Below are positions 18,613-27,668 of a stretch of 64,000 bases of DNA, one piece after another (position 1 is the first letter of the stretch; every line of letters starts with the position of its first letter). Position numbers and translations under genes: made by a program. The notes below the pieces were generated by a model that worked only from the letters and a program-made list of their open reading frames with translations, did no database searches and was not told the origin of the DNA. Location: positions 1 through 64,000 of the forward strand of contig JAFLSW010000008.1 of NCBI GenBank assembly GCA_022510725.1, written 5' to 3'. Origin of the DNA: Lachnospiraceae bacterium (GTDB lineage Bacteria > Bacillota > Clostridia > Lachnospirales > Lachnospiraceae).

Positions 18613-19128
18613 ATGGAAATCAGACATATGGAACAAAACGACGATAAATATGCCATCAGCCGTATTTATGAAGAAAGCTGGAAATCTGCCTATGCGGGCA
18701 TCATCCCTCAAAGTTATCTGGAAAGCATTTCTGGCGATAACTGGATAGATAAGCTTGATAATGCAGAAAGAAATACTCTTATCATGATAGAGGATGGGAA
18801 GATGATTGGCACATCCAGCTATGGCAGATCCCGTTTTGCGGATTATGAGGATTACGGAGAAATCATATCCATTTATTTCCTGCCCCAATACATGGGTAAA
18901 GGATATGGAAAAAAGCTTCTTGAGGCCGTCATGAGAGAATTATTCATATTGGGATATGCAGATATTTTTTTGTGGGTGCTGGAAGAAAACCAGAGAGCCA
19001 GAAGGTTTTATGAGAAAGCCGGTTTTGTATTTAGTGGCAATTATTTAGATACTAATATTGGCGGAAAAGAGTTAAGGGAGATGCAGTATTGTTATCATAG
19101 TAATATCATTGTGAATGCAGGAGAATAG
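18613..19128 (+). CDS. GNAT-family N-acetyltransferase
   Basis: ATG at 18613 after GGGAGG; IYFLPQYMGKGYGKKLLEAV, NQRARRFYEKAGF. Confidence 0.92.
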   Translation: MEIRHMEQNDDKYAISRIYEESWKSAYAGIIPQSYLESISGDNWIDKLDNAERNTLIMIEDGKMIGTSSYGRSRFADYEDYGEIISIYFLPQYMGKGYGKKLLEAVMRELFILGYADIFLWVLEENQRARRFYEKAGFVFSGNYLDTNIGGKELREMQYCYHSNIIVNAGE

Positions 19129-19137
19129 TGCTATAAT
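19109..19137 (+). promoter_or_regulatory. Putative promoter TTGTGA-N17-TATAAT
   Basis: -35 19109-19114, -10 19132-19137. Confidence 0.5.
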
Positions 19138-19174
19138 CTTAATACTCAAAATACCCTGACTGAAAGGAAAGATT

Positions 19175-19597
19175 ATGAATATCAGATATACGGATGATAA
19201 ATGTTTTACACAGTTGCAGGTGCAGGATCTGTTTCGATCGGTTGATTGGATTTCGGCAGATTATCCCCAGCGATTGATGAAAGCATTAAATCAGTGCGAG
19301 ACCGTCTTTACGGCATGGGATGATGAAAAATTGGTGGGTCTGATTAATGCAATCGATGATGGTGAATTAACAGCATATGTGCATTACTTATGCGTTCGAC
19401 CTGAATATCAAAAACAAGGTATCGGAAAAGAATTGCTTTCGCTAATAAAGGATAAATATAAGGATTATTTATATCTGATCTTAATTGCAGAGAATCGGTC
19501 CGTAGTCAATTTCTATGAAAAGTGCGATTTTCAAAAAGCAGACGGCACATCGGTTATGGAGATAATCAATCAAGAAAGAGGATCCTATGAAGCTTAA
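19175..19597 (+). CDS. GNAT-family N-acetyltransferase
   Basis: LCVRPEYQKQGIGKELLSLI motif. Confidence 0.92.
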   Translation: MNIRYTDDKCFTQLQVQDLFRSVDWISADYPQRLMKALNQCETVFTAWDDEKLVGLINAIDDGELTAYVHYLCVRPEYQKQGIGKELLSLIKDKYKDYLYLILIAENRSVVNFYEKCDFQKADGTSVMEIINQERGSYEA

Positions 19598-19949
19598 AAA
19601 TGTATTGATCGTTGTAAACGATATAGAAAGATCAAAGGTTTTTTATAAAGAATTGTTTGGACTGGATGTTGTCTTGGATAACGATGGCAATGTGATCTTA
19701 ACGGAAGGGCTGGTCCTTCAGGATGCTAAGATATGGAAGGGATCTATTGATAAGGAGATCATCCCCAAAAATCATGCCACAGAGCTTTATTTTGAAGAAC
19801 GGGATATAGAAGCTTTTGCTAGGAAACTGGAGAATTATAAAGAACCCATTGAATATGTAAATTGTCCCATGGAACATTCCTGGGGACAAAAGGTAATCCG
19901 CTTTTATGATCCGGATGGGAACTTGATAGAAGTTGGGACACCTATGTGA
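19587..19949 (+). CDS. VOC-family (glyoxalase/bleomycin-resistance-like) protein
   Basis: NVLIVVNDIERSKVFYKELFGLDVV...GQKVIRFYDPDGNLIEVG. Confidence 0.92.
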   Translation: MKLKNVLIVVNDIERSKVFYKELFGLDVVLDNDGNVILTEGLVLQDAKIWKGSIDKEIIPKNHATELYFEERDIEAFARKLENYKEPIEYVNCPMEHSWGQKVIRFYDPDGNLIEVGTPM

Positions 19950-19983
19950 ACTGAGGAGAAGCTTGACCAAAAGGAGTGAAAAA

Positions 19984-20640
19984 ATGGCTGACGGAAAAAT
20001 GGGAATGAAAATTGGGGAATCGGTTTTTTGCATTGGATATCTGCTGTTTGATCTGATTGCAGGAATCATTTTCCTGACAAGAGGAGCGGATCGATCATTT
20101 CTCTTATATGGTATTATGACCCTGCTTTTGGGATCGGGGGATGCCTTTCATCTGGTGCCAAGAGTCATAAAGCACATGAAAGGAGAAACACCCAAGGTTG
20201 TATGGTGGATGAATCTGGGATTGGCTGTTACATCTGTCACTATGACGGTATTTTATATCATTCTCTTTTATATCTGGAAAATGATGAATCCGGATCTGAT
20301 CCTTTCCGGTATTGTTCCCATCCTGATCTGGGTAACGGCTTTGGCTAGAATCTTGATCTGTCTGCTGCCCCAGAATCGATGGTTTGGAGAAGGGAATAAG
20401 AAGCTTTCTTTGTGCAGAAATATGATATTTGCCGTTATGGGGGCCATTGAAATGGTTCTGTTTTTACTTTCCGGCGGTGCTTTTGGTGTAACGATGGCGT
20501 TATGCATTTTCTTGAGCTTTGCATTTTATATTCCGGTTACATTGTATGCAAAAGAAAATCCCAGGATAGGCATGTTGATGATGCCCAAAACGGTTATGTA
20601 TATCATTATGGTTAGCTTGGGCTTATCACTTTTAGGATGA
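19984..20640 (+). CDS. Hypothetical multi-TM membrane protein
   Basis: ATG at 19984 after AAGGAGTG; ~6 TM segments. Confidence 0.7.
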   Translation: MADGKMGMKIGESVFCIGYLLFDLIAGIIFLTRGADRSFLLYGIMTLLLGSGDAFHLVPRVIKHMKGETPKVVWWMNLGLAVTSVTMTVFYIILFYIWKMMNPDLILSGIVPILIWVTALARILICLLPQNRWFGEGNKKLSLCRNMIFAVMGAIEMVLFLLSGGAFGVTMALCIFLSFAFYIPVTLYAKENPRIGMLMMPKTVMYIIMVSLGLSLLG

Positions 20641-20718
20641 GCAGGATATAATCGGAACGATAAAACTGCATTTATACAATGGATTTGATGGTACTAGTGC
20701 GAGAAGAGAGATACAAAT

Positions 20719-21909
20719 ATGAGGAAATATTTTTTGATCTTATTAACTTGTCTGCTTATTGCATGCAGTATGATAGGCTGTGGCAGTAGGGGGACTGCAT
20801 CCCAGGAAGAGAATATAGAAACTGCAAAAGCATATCTGGGGCAGCAGGTTTGTGTTAATATGGAAGAAAGCAAAATAGCAATTGCCGACTCTTTTGGGAA
20901 TATTGCAAGTTGGACTCAAGAGAAAAAAGCTGAGGAAGCAAAGCCTGATACCGAAACGATTGGAGCAGCGGCAGAGGCGGCATATGATATGAAGGATTGG
21001 GAAAAGGCATATGCAGAATATTTGGAAGGGTTTGCAGAAGGAAAAAATGTGGGTCGTTTTACATATAGCTTGATCTATGTAAATGACGATGATATTCCTG
21101 AACTTGTTATTGATAGTGGAGTTGAAGCAGGTGGTTGTCTGATCTTAACTTATCATAATGGCGAAATAGATGAATTGCAGACAGCCCGATTAAATTATTA
21201 TTACATAGAAAGACAGAATCTTATTAATAATTCAGACGGACACATGGGATATTACTATGATTATATCTATGCCATAAAAAATGGGAAATGGATTGGTGTA
21301 GCACGAGGAGAATGGACTGAAGAATGGGAAGAAATTGATGATGAAGAATATGTGTTTAAATATACCTATATATGGAATGACAAAGAGGTAGATGAAGATG
21401 TCTATACGAAAAAGTTAAATGCAATATTTGACACAGAGCAACAAATGCGGCCGAACTATAATTATTATATAGATGAGATACTTTCGTTGCTGAAGACAGG
21501 AAAGGTTCTCTCGGATGCACACCGGTATGAGATTTTTGTAGAAGATATTAGTTATGATGAAGCCAAAACCCGGTGTAGCGAGAAAGGCGGCTATTTAGCA
21601 GATATTACCACATTTGAAGAATATATGCGCATACAAAACCAAATAGAAAACAGTGGGCAGGAAAATGTTTATTTTTGGATAGATGAAGATATGACGATCT
21701 GTATTAATATATTGGGAAATTGGTGGGCCCCCGACGAGCCAAGTTGGCATACAGAAGTGAATGGAATTGATCTGGCTGAGAATGGAATGTTTCTTTTTTA
21801 TGATGGGGAACAGAAAAAATGTTTGGTAGGAGATATGGTAACAGATATTTTAGCATACTATCCCGAATATGAAGGGAAGATCGGATATATCTGTGAGTAT
21901 GATCGATAA
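20719..21909 (+). CDS. Lipoprotein with C-terminal C-type-lectin-like domain
   Basis: Lipobox-like SMIGC; C-terminal YEIFVEDISYDEAKTRCSEKGGYLADITTFEEY...FWID...WWAPDEPS...GYICEYD. Confidence 0.7.
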   Translation: MRKYFLILLTCLLIACSMIGCGSRGTASQEENIETAKAYLGQQVCVNMEESKIAIADSFGNIASWTQEKKAEEAKPDTETIGAAAEAAYDMKDWEKAYAEYLEGFAEGKNVGRFTYSLIYVNDDDIPELVIDSGVEAGGCLILTYHNGEIDELQTARLNYYYIERQNLINNSDGHMGYYYDYIYAIKNGKWIGVARGEWTEEWEEIDDEEYVFKYTYIWNDKEVDEDVYTKKLNAIFDTEQQMRPNYNYYIDEILSLLKTGKVLSDAHRYEIFVEDISYDEAKTRCSEKGGYLADITTFEEYMRIQNQIENSGQENVYFWIDEDMTICINILGNWWAPDEPSWHTEVNGIDLAENGMFLFYDGEQKKCLVGDMVTDILAYYPEYEGKIGYICEYDR

Positions 21910-21990
21910 AAAGATGTTTTTTTTGCTAACCTTGCCGATATATAACATAGATACAGGGAAGTATCGAATCAATACATGGAGGTAGTGAAT

Positions 21991-22575
21991 ATGAAGATCG
22001 GAGAAGCACAACAGATCTACAGAGAACAGATCAAAGCATATCAGGCTGAAAAATCTGCCATTTCAAAGCAATTAAAGACGATCCGCTCCCGGATGGAATC
22101 TTCTCCTGACGGGCAGGAATTATATGGTTCGGAAGCTGCCACTTTGGAACTGACTTTGAATGCTTTAGATGAAAAGCAGAAAGAGTATCAGGATTATTTA
22201 AGTGAGCTGGCGGATCAGTATTGCGCTTATTGGAATGCAACAGTAGCAGAGCAGCAAGGCGATGCCGCAAAAGAGTGGGCGGAAGATATGGGCAAGATCA
22301 TTGAGGTTGCGCGAAGGATCATGAGAGGTGCAACTGTACCGGCATCGGATGAGAAGAGGCTGATGGAGTTCAGTATGGAAATGTATCAGACGGCAAAAAG
22401 CGTCGGTGCAATGGTTCAGCGTGAAAAGAAAGAAAAATATGATACGCTTTGGGAAGAAAAAGAAGAGAAAGAGTATGATGATCCTCAAGAGGTAGCAGAG
22501 AATGCGGAAGCCGGATCGGAAGGACCTGAAATAGTAGATGTAGCAGATACTATGGGTTCTGTTAGTGTAGAATAA
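21991..22575 (+). CDS. Hypothetical coiled-coil protein
   Basis: ORF (track start 21976; ATG 21991 closer to expected spacing); helical, acidic C-terminus. Confidence 0.6.
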   Translation: MKIGEAQQIYREQIKAYQAEKSAISKQLKTIRSRMESSPDGQELYGSEAATLELTLNALDEKQKEYQDYLSELADQYCAYWNATVAEQQGDAAKEWAEDMGKIIEVARRIMRGATVPASDEKRLMEFSMEMYQTAKSVGAMVQREKKEKYDTLWEEKEEKEYDDPQEVAENAEAGSEGPEIVDVADTMGSVSVE

Positions 22576-22598
22576 TGATGCAAGGGAGATAATAATTT

Positions 22599-22754
22599 AT
22601 GGATCCAATGGACTTAATAAGGGATAAGTTTTCTCAGGACTGTTCGATCGAAACAGTCCTACATCTGGTCATGTCGCATTTTGATCTGCCTGAGGAAGAA
22701 GCACAGGCTAAGATCGATGAATACTTTAGAATCGTAGAAGGATACAGCGAATGA
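22599..22754 (+). CDS. Small ORF (51 aa) MDPMDLIRDKFSQDCSIETVLHLVMSHFDLPEEEAQAKIDEYFRIVEGYSE
   Basis: RBS AAGGGAG, ATG 22599, ATGA overlap with next CDS; missing from the ORF track because of length. Confidence 0.6.
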   Translation: MDPMDLIRDKFSQDCSIETVLHLVMSHFDLPEEEAQAKIDEYFRIVEGYSE

Positions 22755-23182
22755 AAGAATATAAATTTTATGGATGGGAAACAGCCGATATAAAGGATAC
22801 AGGCGGCCTGACACCCAGGGACTATTATGATATCCTTTTAGACATCTGGTGTGCCGACACCTGCGCACCCCGAATGAGGGATGAATGGAGTACTCATAAT
22901 CCCACTTTGGGACAGTGCTCGATCACGGCATTTTTGATGCAGGACATCTTCGGAGGCAAGGTTTACGGCATCTTAAGGCCCGGTGGAAACTATCACTGCT
23001 TCAATGTGGTAGATGACTGTGTTTTTGACCTGACCAGTGAGCAATTCGGTGATGAAGTATTAGACTATGATAACTGCGAGGAGCAGTTTAAGGAAAAACA
23101 CTTTGTCAAAGAGGAAAAGCGACTGCGATATGAATACCTGCGGGCACAGCTTTTGAATAAATGCCTGCAAATTCAGCTTTAG
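22751..23182 (+). CDS. YunG-like protein
   Basis: NPTLGQCSITAFLMQDIFGGKVYG...GNYHCFNVV...FDLTSEQFG pattern. Confidence 0.65.
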   Translation: MKEYKFYGWETADIKDTGGLTPRDYYDILLDIWCADTCAPRMRDEWSTHNPTLGQCSITAFLMQDIFGGKVYGILRPGGNYHCFNVVDDCVFDLTSEQFGDEVLDYDNCEEQFKEKHFVKEEKRLRYEYLRAQLLNKCLQIQL

Positions 23183-23203
23183 GTGATTATAAGGAGGCAG
23201 CAT

Positions 23204-23605
23204 ATGGGTTTTTGGTGGTTTCTGCTTGCGTGTGACTTGTTCATCCCCCTCATCATGGTCATTAGCGGGTGGATGATGTGGAAGAATGCGCCAAATAGCA
23301 TTAACGGAATATATGGTTATCGGACAACCAGGTCCATGAAAAATGTGGACACATGGAAATTCGCACATGATTATTGCGGACGCCTATGGTGGAAGCTGGG
23401 GTGGATCCTATTTGTGATTTCTTTGGTTGCACACATTCTTTTCTATGGTGCATCTGAAAATGCCATTGCTAATTTGGCAGGAATCTTATGTACGGTGCAG
23501 TGCGTAGCATTGGTTGCTTCTATTATTCCTACGGAAATAGCATTGAAAAAGAATTTTGATGATGATGGGAAAAGAAAAAATCAAAACTCAGATATCAGCT
23601 CATAA
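23204..23605 (+). CDS. SdpI-family membrane protein
   Basis: RBS AAGGAGG, ATG 23204; NGIYGYRTTRSMKNVDTWKFAHDYCGRLWWKLGW is the SdpI/YhfL-type motif. Confidence 0.75.
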   Translation: MGFWWFLLACDLFIPLIMVISGWMMWKNAPNSINGIYGYRTTRSMKNVDTWKFAHDYCGRLWWKLGWILFVISLVAHILFYGASENAIANLAGILCTVQCVALVASIIPTEIALKKNFDDDGKRKNQNSDISS

Positions 23606-26490
23606 TATTGTAAGCCATCACTAACTTCGTCCAGCAAGACTCCAGTATCTTGTTCTGACATAGGTATTTGCTGGTCATAGATACCAATCCAGATCTGTTC
23701 ATAATTTCCCATAGCCCAGTCTGCATTTGCCGCAAGGGGAAGGAGTAGAGTACCGTCTCCCAGATCAAAGAGAAGGCTTCCTTTGCCATTCCAGCTTACC
23801 AAAAGAATCGTGTCTTCATTTACCGGCGCTGCCAGTTTTTCTGCAAGCGCTTCTTTATTGATCTCTACATATAAAAATTCGGACGGAGTGGAGACCGGAT
23901 GCAAGATTCCGGATAAATTCTTTAAATTGTGTCCCAGACTCTGGGCGCATTTTCCTATGTAAATAGGCGCTGCCCAAGGGGAATCGGAAAGAGAAGCCCG
24001 CTCATAATCGCCTGTTCCGTACATCAAAGTATAAGCTTCTTTTGACACATAAAATCCGGTATTGGTATCATACAGCCAGCCGTTTTCCAGTAAATATCGA
24101 TAAATGTAATAGTTCTGTAAGGGACGAAGGTCGCTGCCCACAGCTGTGTGGCTGTCGATCAAGCCGATCACATCTTCTGCCGCTTCCCTGCTTTTGGCAA
24201 GGGAAATCTTTCCGGAATACAATGCTTTTTCATTTAACAGGAAGTAATATAATTGTCCGGTATCCAGCCCCATCATTGCCGCTTCGGGATCAAAAGCATG
24301 CAGCAGGTTAAAGCTGCTCTCATAGGCGTATAGGGAGTCTCTTACAGAAGCGCTCATAAAACCATTACCCAGATTGGGAAAGGTGCTTTGGTCTTCTTTA
24401 GAAATGGGCACATAATCGGGTGAAACGGGAAAAGGATGAAGGTTAGCCCCATATTCTCCCACACAGGCGCTGTCCCTGTTAGATACGCCGTCTAAAACAG
24501 GAAAGCCATAGTCTCTCATATTGTAAAAAGTAAGAAACGGGACGCTTAACAGGCAGGCCAAAAGAAAAGCAGCAGCTTTTTGGCTCTTAAAAAGGCTCTC
24601 CCCATAGCGTAGTATCAAGATAGGAAGAAATATGGCAAGAACCCAGAGGTATAAATGACTGCTTCGGGAAAAAAGACGGCTGACCCAAGTCTCGTCCATA
24701 ATGACCATGGTATAGGTATAGCACACGGGCAGAATCAGGAAACCGCTGGACAACCCCAAAAACAGGGGATGCATATAAGGTTTTTTATTCCTGTTCTGAT
24801 ACAGGAAGGAAAGAAGCAATAGTAAGAATAGCCAGACAGGCACCATGCCTCCTAAGAAGCGAAGGCCGCGGTATATGCTATCCTGCCATTCTGCATGAGA
24901 GGATAAATAGGGCAGAAACCACTCCGGCAGAAAAACGGTGCTAAGAGACAGTCCGTCTGCCAAAAGGGTCTGATGGGAATAGGCCAAAATATGCTTTGCC
25001 ATCCTTATGAGCAAAGGAATAGAAAGAAGGATGGGTAAAAGCAGAACAAGACTTTCTAAATAAAATCCTTTTGTTTTCAGATCTTCTTTTAGTTTTTTTT
25101 CTTTCAGGTAAGCATAAAGCTGTATCAGGGCAAAGGGCAGACCTGCCACGATCAGGGAAAGCCCAAATAAAGGATAATACAGTCCCCCTAAGAATCCACA
25201 GGCTGTATAAAGATAAAGAAAACGCCGTTTGTTCTCGATGACCTTTGGAAGTGAAAGCAATAACAGAGCAGGTAAGATGATCCAGGTGCGGCAATAGACA
25301 GGCATGTGGAACAAAAAGGCAAAGGTCAGTATCCAAATGCCTTTTACATATCTGGATATCAAAAACAGGATCAAAGCTCCAAAAAGCAGAAACAGAACCA
25401 CAAATGCTGCACTGTAGGTGGTGGCTTTTCCTCCAAATAAAAGCTGGTTGATGCCGCCGATCAGCATGGGAAATAGGCCGGAAACAGGATAGTAGCTTTC
25501 ATATGCCTTACTGCCTTCCATAACGATCTGCTGAAAAGGGAGAAGCTGTTCTCCGTGATGGTGCAGATCAGATTGTACCATTAAAGCGGCAGGAATATAG
25601 GAACCATATAAAAATATGGAAATAGCCGATGCAGTAAAAACATTGCGTTGATCTCTATCCGAAATGTCAGCTTTTTTTTGCTGTAACATGGTAAAGATCA
25701 AGGAAACATATAGTGCGGTGATCATGATTCCAATGCAGAGCAAGTAAGCCGAAGGATAAGAGAGCGTCAGAGTTTCCCCTTGATATAGGTAAGTATGCTT
25801 GGTGTATAGCAGCAAAAGTAAAGGAAGGGGAAGCTGACTAAGGCACACTATCTTCTGCCGCAGGGCAGGGAAGCGTCCATAGATCATGGCTGCCATGGCA
25901 AAGAGGATGATGCCCAGTAAAAACAGCAGCTTATCCGAAGGATAAACCTCAGCCCATAAAGATGCCACAACACCTAAAACCTGTATGTCAAAATAGCAGA
26001 TCAAAAAGAGTGAGCAGATATTACCGGTGTGATCTTTTGCAAAGAAAAGGATCAGGGCAAAACAGAAGGAAAACAACAGAAGAAGGATAGAGGTATTGCC
26101 ATAGATCACCAATTGAACCAGAGGCGGCAGAAAGCAAAGTGCCGCTTTATATAAAGGATGTAGCAAAGTTTTGTCTGATTTTTGCAGATCGATCTCTTCC
26201 GAAGACTTTGGGGCAAAGAAATTTCTTCCTATAAGAAACAGCCCCAATATGGCAAAACAGCCGATCCAAAGAAGAAGCCAGAAGAAGTCATATTCTCCCG
26301 TTTTATTGCTGCCTTCCATGGCAGGCTGGTCAATGATGATGTCCGTCATTTGCGGGCTGCCGCCAAAGGCTCGGTCTTTAAAAAGGAGATAGAGAAGAGC
26401 AACCAAAAAGAAGGACAGCAAAAAGACTGTCCAAAGGGGAAGGGTATGGTTTCTTTTTTTGCCGGATAAATTTTCGCCGGAGTTTCCCAT
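23581..26490 (-). CDS. Large polytopic membrane protein (GT-C-like)
   Basis: ~970 aa, many TM segments; follows a GT2 gene on the same strand; ATG at 26490 with GAGGGG RBS. Confidence 0.7.
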   Translation of the reverse strand: MGNSGENLSGKKRNHTLPLWTVFLLSFFLVALLYLLFKDRAFGGSPQMTDIIIDQPAMEGSNKTGEYDFFWLLLWIGCFAILGLFLIGRNFFAPKSSEEIDLQKSDKTLLHPLYKAALCFLPPLVQLVIYGNTSILLLLFSFCFALILFFAKDHTGNICSLFLICYFDIQVLGVVASLWAEVYPSDKLLFLLGIILFAMAAMIYGRFPALRQKIVCLSQLPLPLLLLLYTKHTYLYQGETLTLSYPSAYLLCIGIMITALYVSLIFTMLQQKKADISDRDQRNVFTASAISIFLYGSYIPAALMVQSDLHHHGEQLLPFQQIVMEGSKAYESYYPVSGLFPMLIGGINQLLFGGKATTYSAAFVVLFLLFGALILFLISRYVKGIWILTFAFLFHMPVYCRTWIILPALLLLSLPKVIENKRRFLYLYTACGFLGGLYYPLFGLSLIVAGLPFALIQLYAYLKEKKLKEDLKTKGFYLESLVLLLPILLSIPLLIRMAKHILAYSHQTLLADGLSLSTVFLPEWFLPYLSSHAEWQDSIYRGLRFLGGMVPVWLFLLLLLSFLYQNRNKKPYMHPLFLGLSSGFLILPVCYTYTMVIMDETWVSRLFSRSSHLYLWVLAIFLPILILRYGESLFKSQKAAAFLLACLLSVPFLTFYNMRDYGFPVLDGVSNRDSACVGEYGANLHPFPVSPDYVPISKEDQSTFPNLGNGFMSASVRDSLYAYESSFNLLHAFDPEAAMMGLDTGQLYYFLLNEKALYSGKISLAKSREAAEDVIGLIDSHTAVGSDLRPLQNYYIYRYLLENGWLYDTNTGFYVSKEAYTLMYGTGDYERASLSDSPWAAPIYIGKCAQSLGHNLKNLSGILHPVSTPSEFLYVEINKEALAEKLAAPVNEDTILLVSWNGKGSLLFDLGDGTLLLPLAANADWAMGNYEQIWIGIYDQQIPMSEQDTGVLLDEVSDGLQYYELISEF

Positions 26491-26516
26491 TGGTTTATCG
26501 CCCCTCAAATAAAAGT

Positions 26517-27560
26517 TTATCGAAAGTAGATTCTGACTGCTAAAAAGATCGCAAAATACATGTGATGCTTTATCAAGAAAATAAACAGTCTTTCGCCCAA
26601 AGTCAGCTTTGGCATATGATATTTCTGTAAAGCCTCTATCACATCCGGATCGTTGCAGACCGTTTTCATATCCTGCCTGTGCTCTTTGTAGGGCACAGAT
26701 CTCTTTTTGTAAATGCCGCCCTTTATATGCAGTATAGTCAGGCAGAGGAAATCATTCCAGATCTGCTCTGAAAAGTCATAGCTGCCTTTTTCCTGGCTGA
26801 TGCGCAGCAGATTTTCCTTCATGACCTTGATCTTGGACATATACTGGGGATCATACTTCATGGTCATGGAAGCATGATTCATGTAATAATAGTAAGGAAA
26901 ATAATCCTTTACCACTACGATCTTTTGGGCATCCAAAAACATACACAGAGAAAACTGAAAATCCTCTCCGATGGAAACCGCATCGCTGCATAATGGCAGA
27001 TTCTTTTTTACTAAGGAAGCCTTTACTAACTTAGTGACCCGATTGGGATGCAAGCGTCTGCCCATAAAGCTGCCGTCGTTGATCAGCACGGGAAACATTT
27101 CTTCCCTGATAGCAGCAGGTTCAAACACATCTGTAGGAAACTCCATCTGGTCATCCCATTCTTCGTGGTCTCCGTCCTCATAAATATGGCGCACTCCGCA
27201 GCAGGCAATATCCGCCTGCTCCTTTTCAATCCTGTTAAAAAGGGTCTCATACATATCCGGCAGAATGAAGTCATCGCTGTCCACATAGCCGATATAGCGG
27301 CCTCTGGCCTGGCTGCTTCCTGCTTTCCATGCGGAAGTCAGTCCGCCGTTTTCTTTGTGGATGACCCGGACTTTGTCAGGATAGGCAGAGGCATAATCGT
27401 CGCACATGGCAACAGAACCATCGCTTCCGCCATCGTCCACTAAAATGATCTCTATATTGGGAAGGGTCTGTGCCAGAACGCTTTTTACGCAGCGATCCAG
27501 ATAGGCTTCCATGTTGTACACGGGAATGACCACGGTCACATCCACAGTATTTTCTTCCAT
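26517..27560 (-). CDS. Family 2 glycosyltransferase
   Basis: VDVTVVIPVYNMEAYLDRCVKSVLAQTLPNIEIILVDDGGSDGS, YVDSDD; ATG 27560 preceded by AGGAG. Confidence 0.93.
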   Translation of the reverse strand: MEENTVDVTVVIPVYNMEAYLDRCVKSVLAQTLPNIEIILVDDGGSDGSVAMCDDYASAYPDKVRVIHKENGGLTSAWKAGSSQARGRYIGYVDSDDFILPDMYETLFNRIEKEQADIACCGVRHIYEDGDHEEWDDQMEFPTDVFEPAAIREEMFPVLINDGSFMGRRLHPNRVTKLVKASLVKKNLPLCSDAVSIGEDFQFSLCMFLDAQKIVVVKDYFPYYYYMNHASMTMKYDPQYMSKIKVMKENLLRISQEKGSYDFSEQIWNDFLCLTILHIKGGIYKKRSVPYKEHRQDMKTVCNDPDVIEALQKYHMPKLTLGERLFIFLIKHHMYFAIFLAVRIYFR

Positions 27561-27668
27561 AGCCGGGCTCCTGATCTTATACATTCATTTTGTATCTCTA
27601 TTATTATATAAGAAACCGTGCATTTTTTCAATTTTCATAGCTTTTTTTATGTGATATACTTAAAAACG

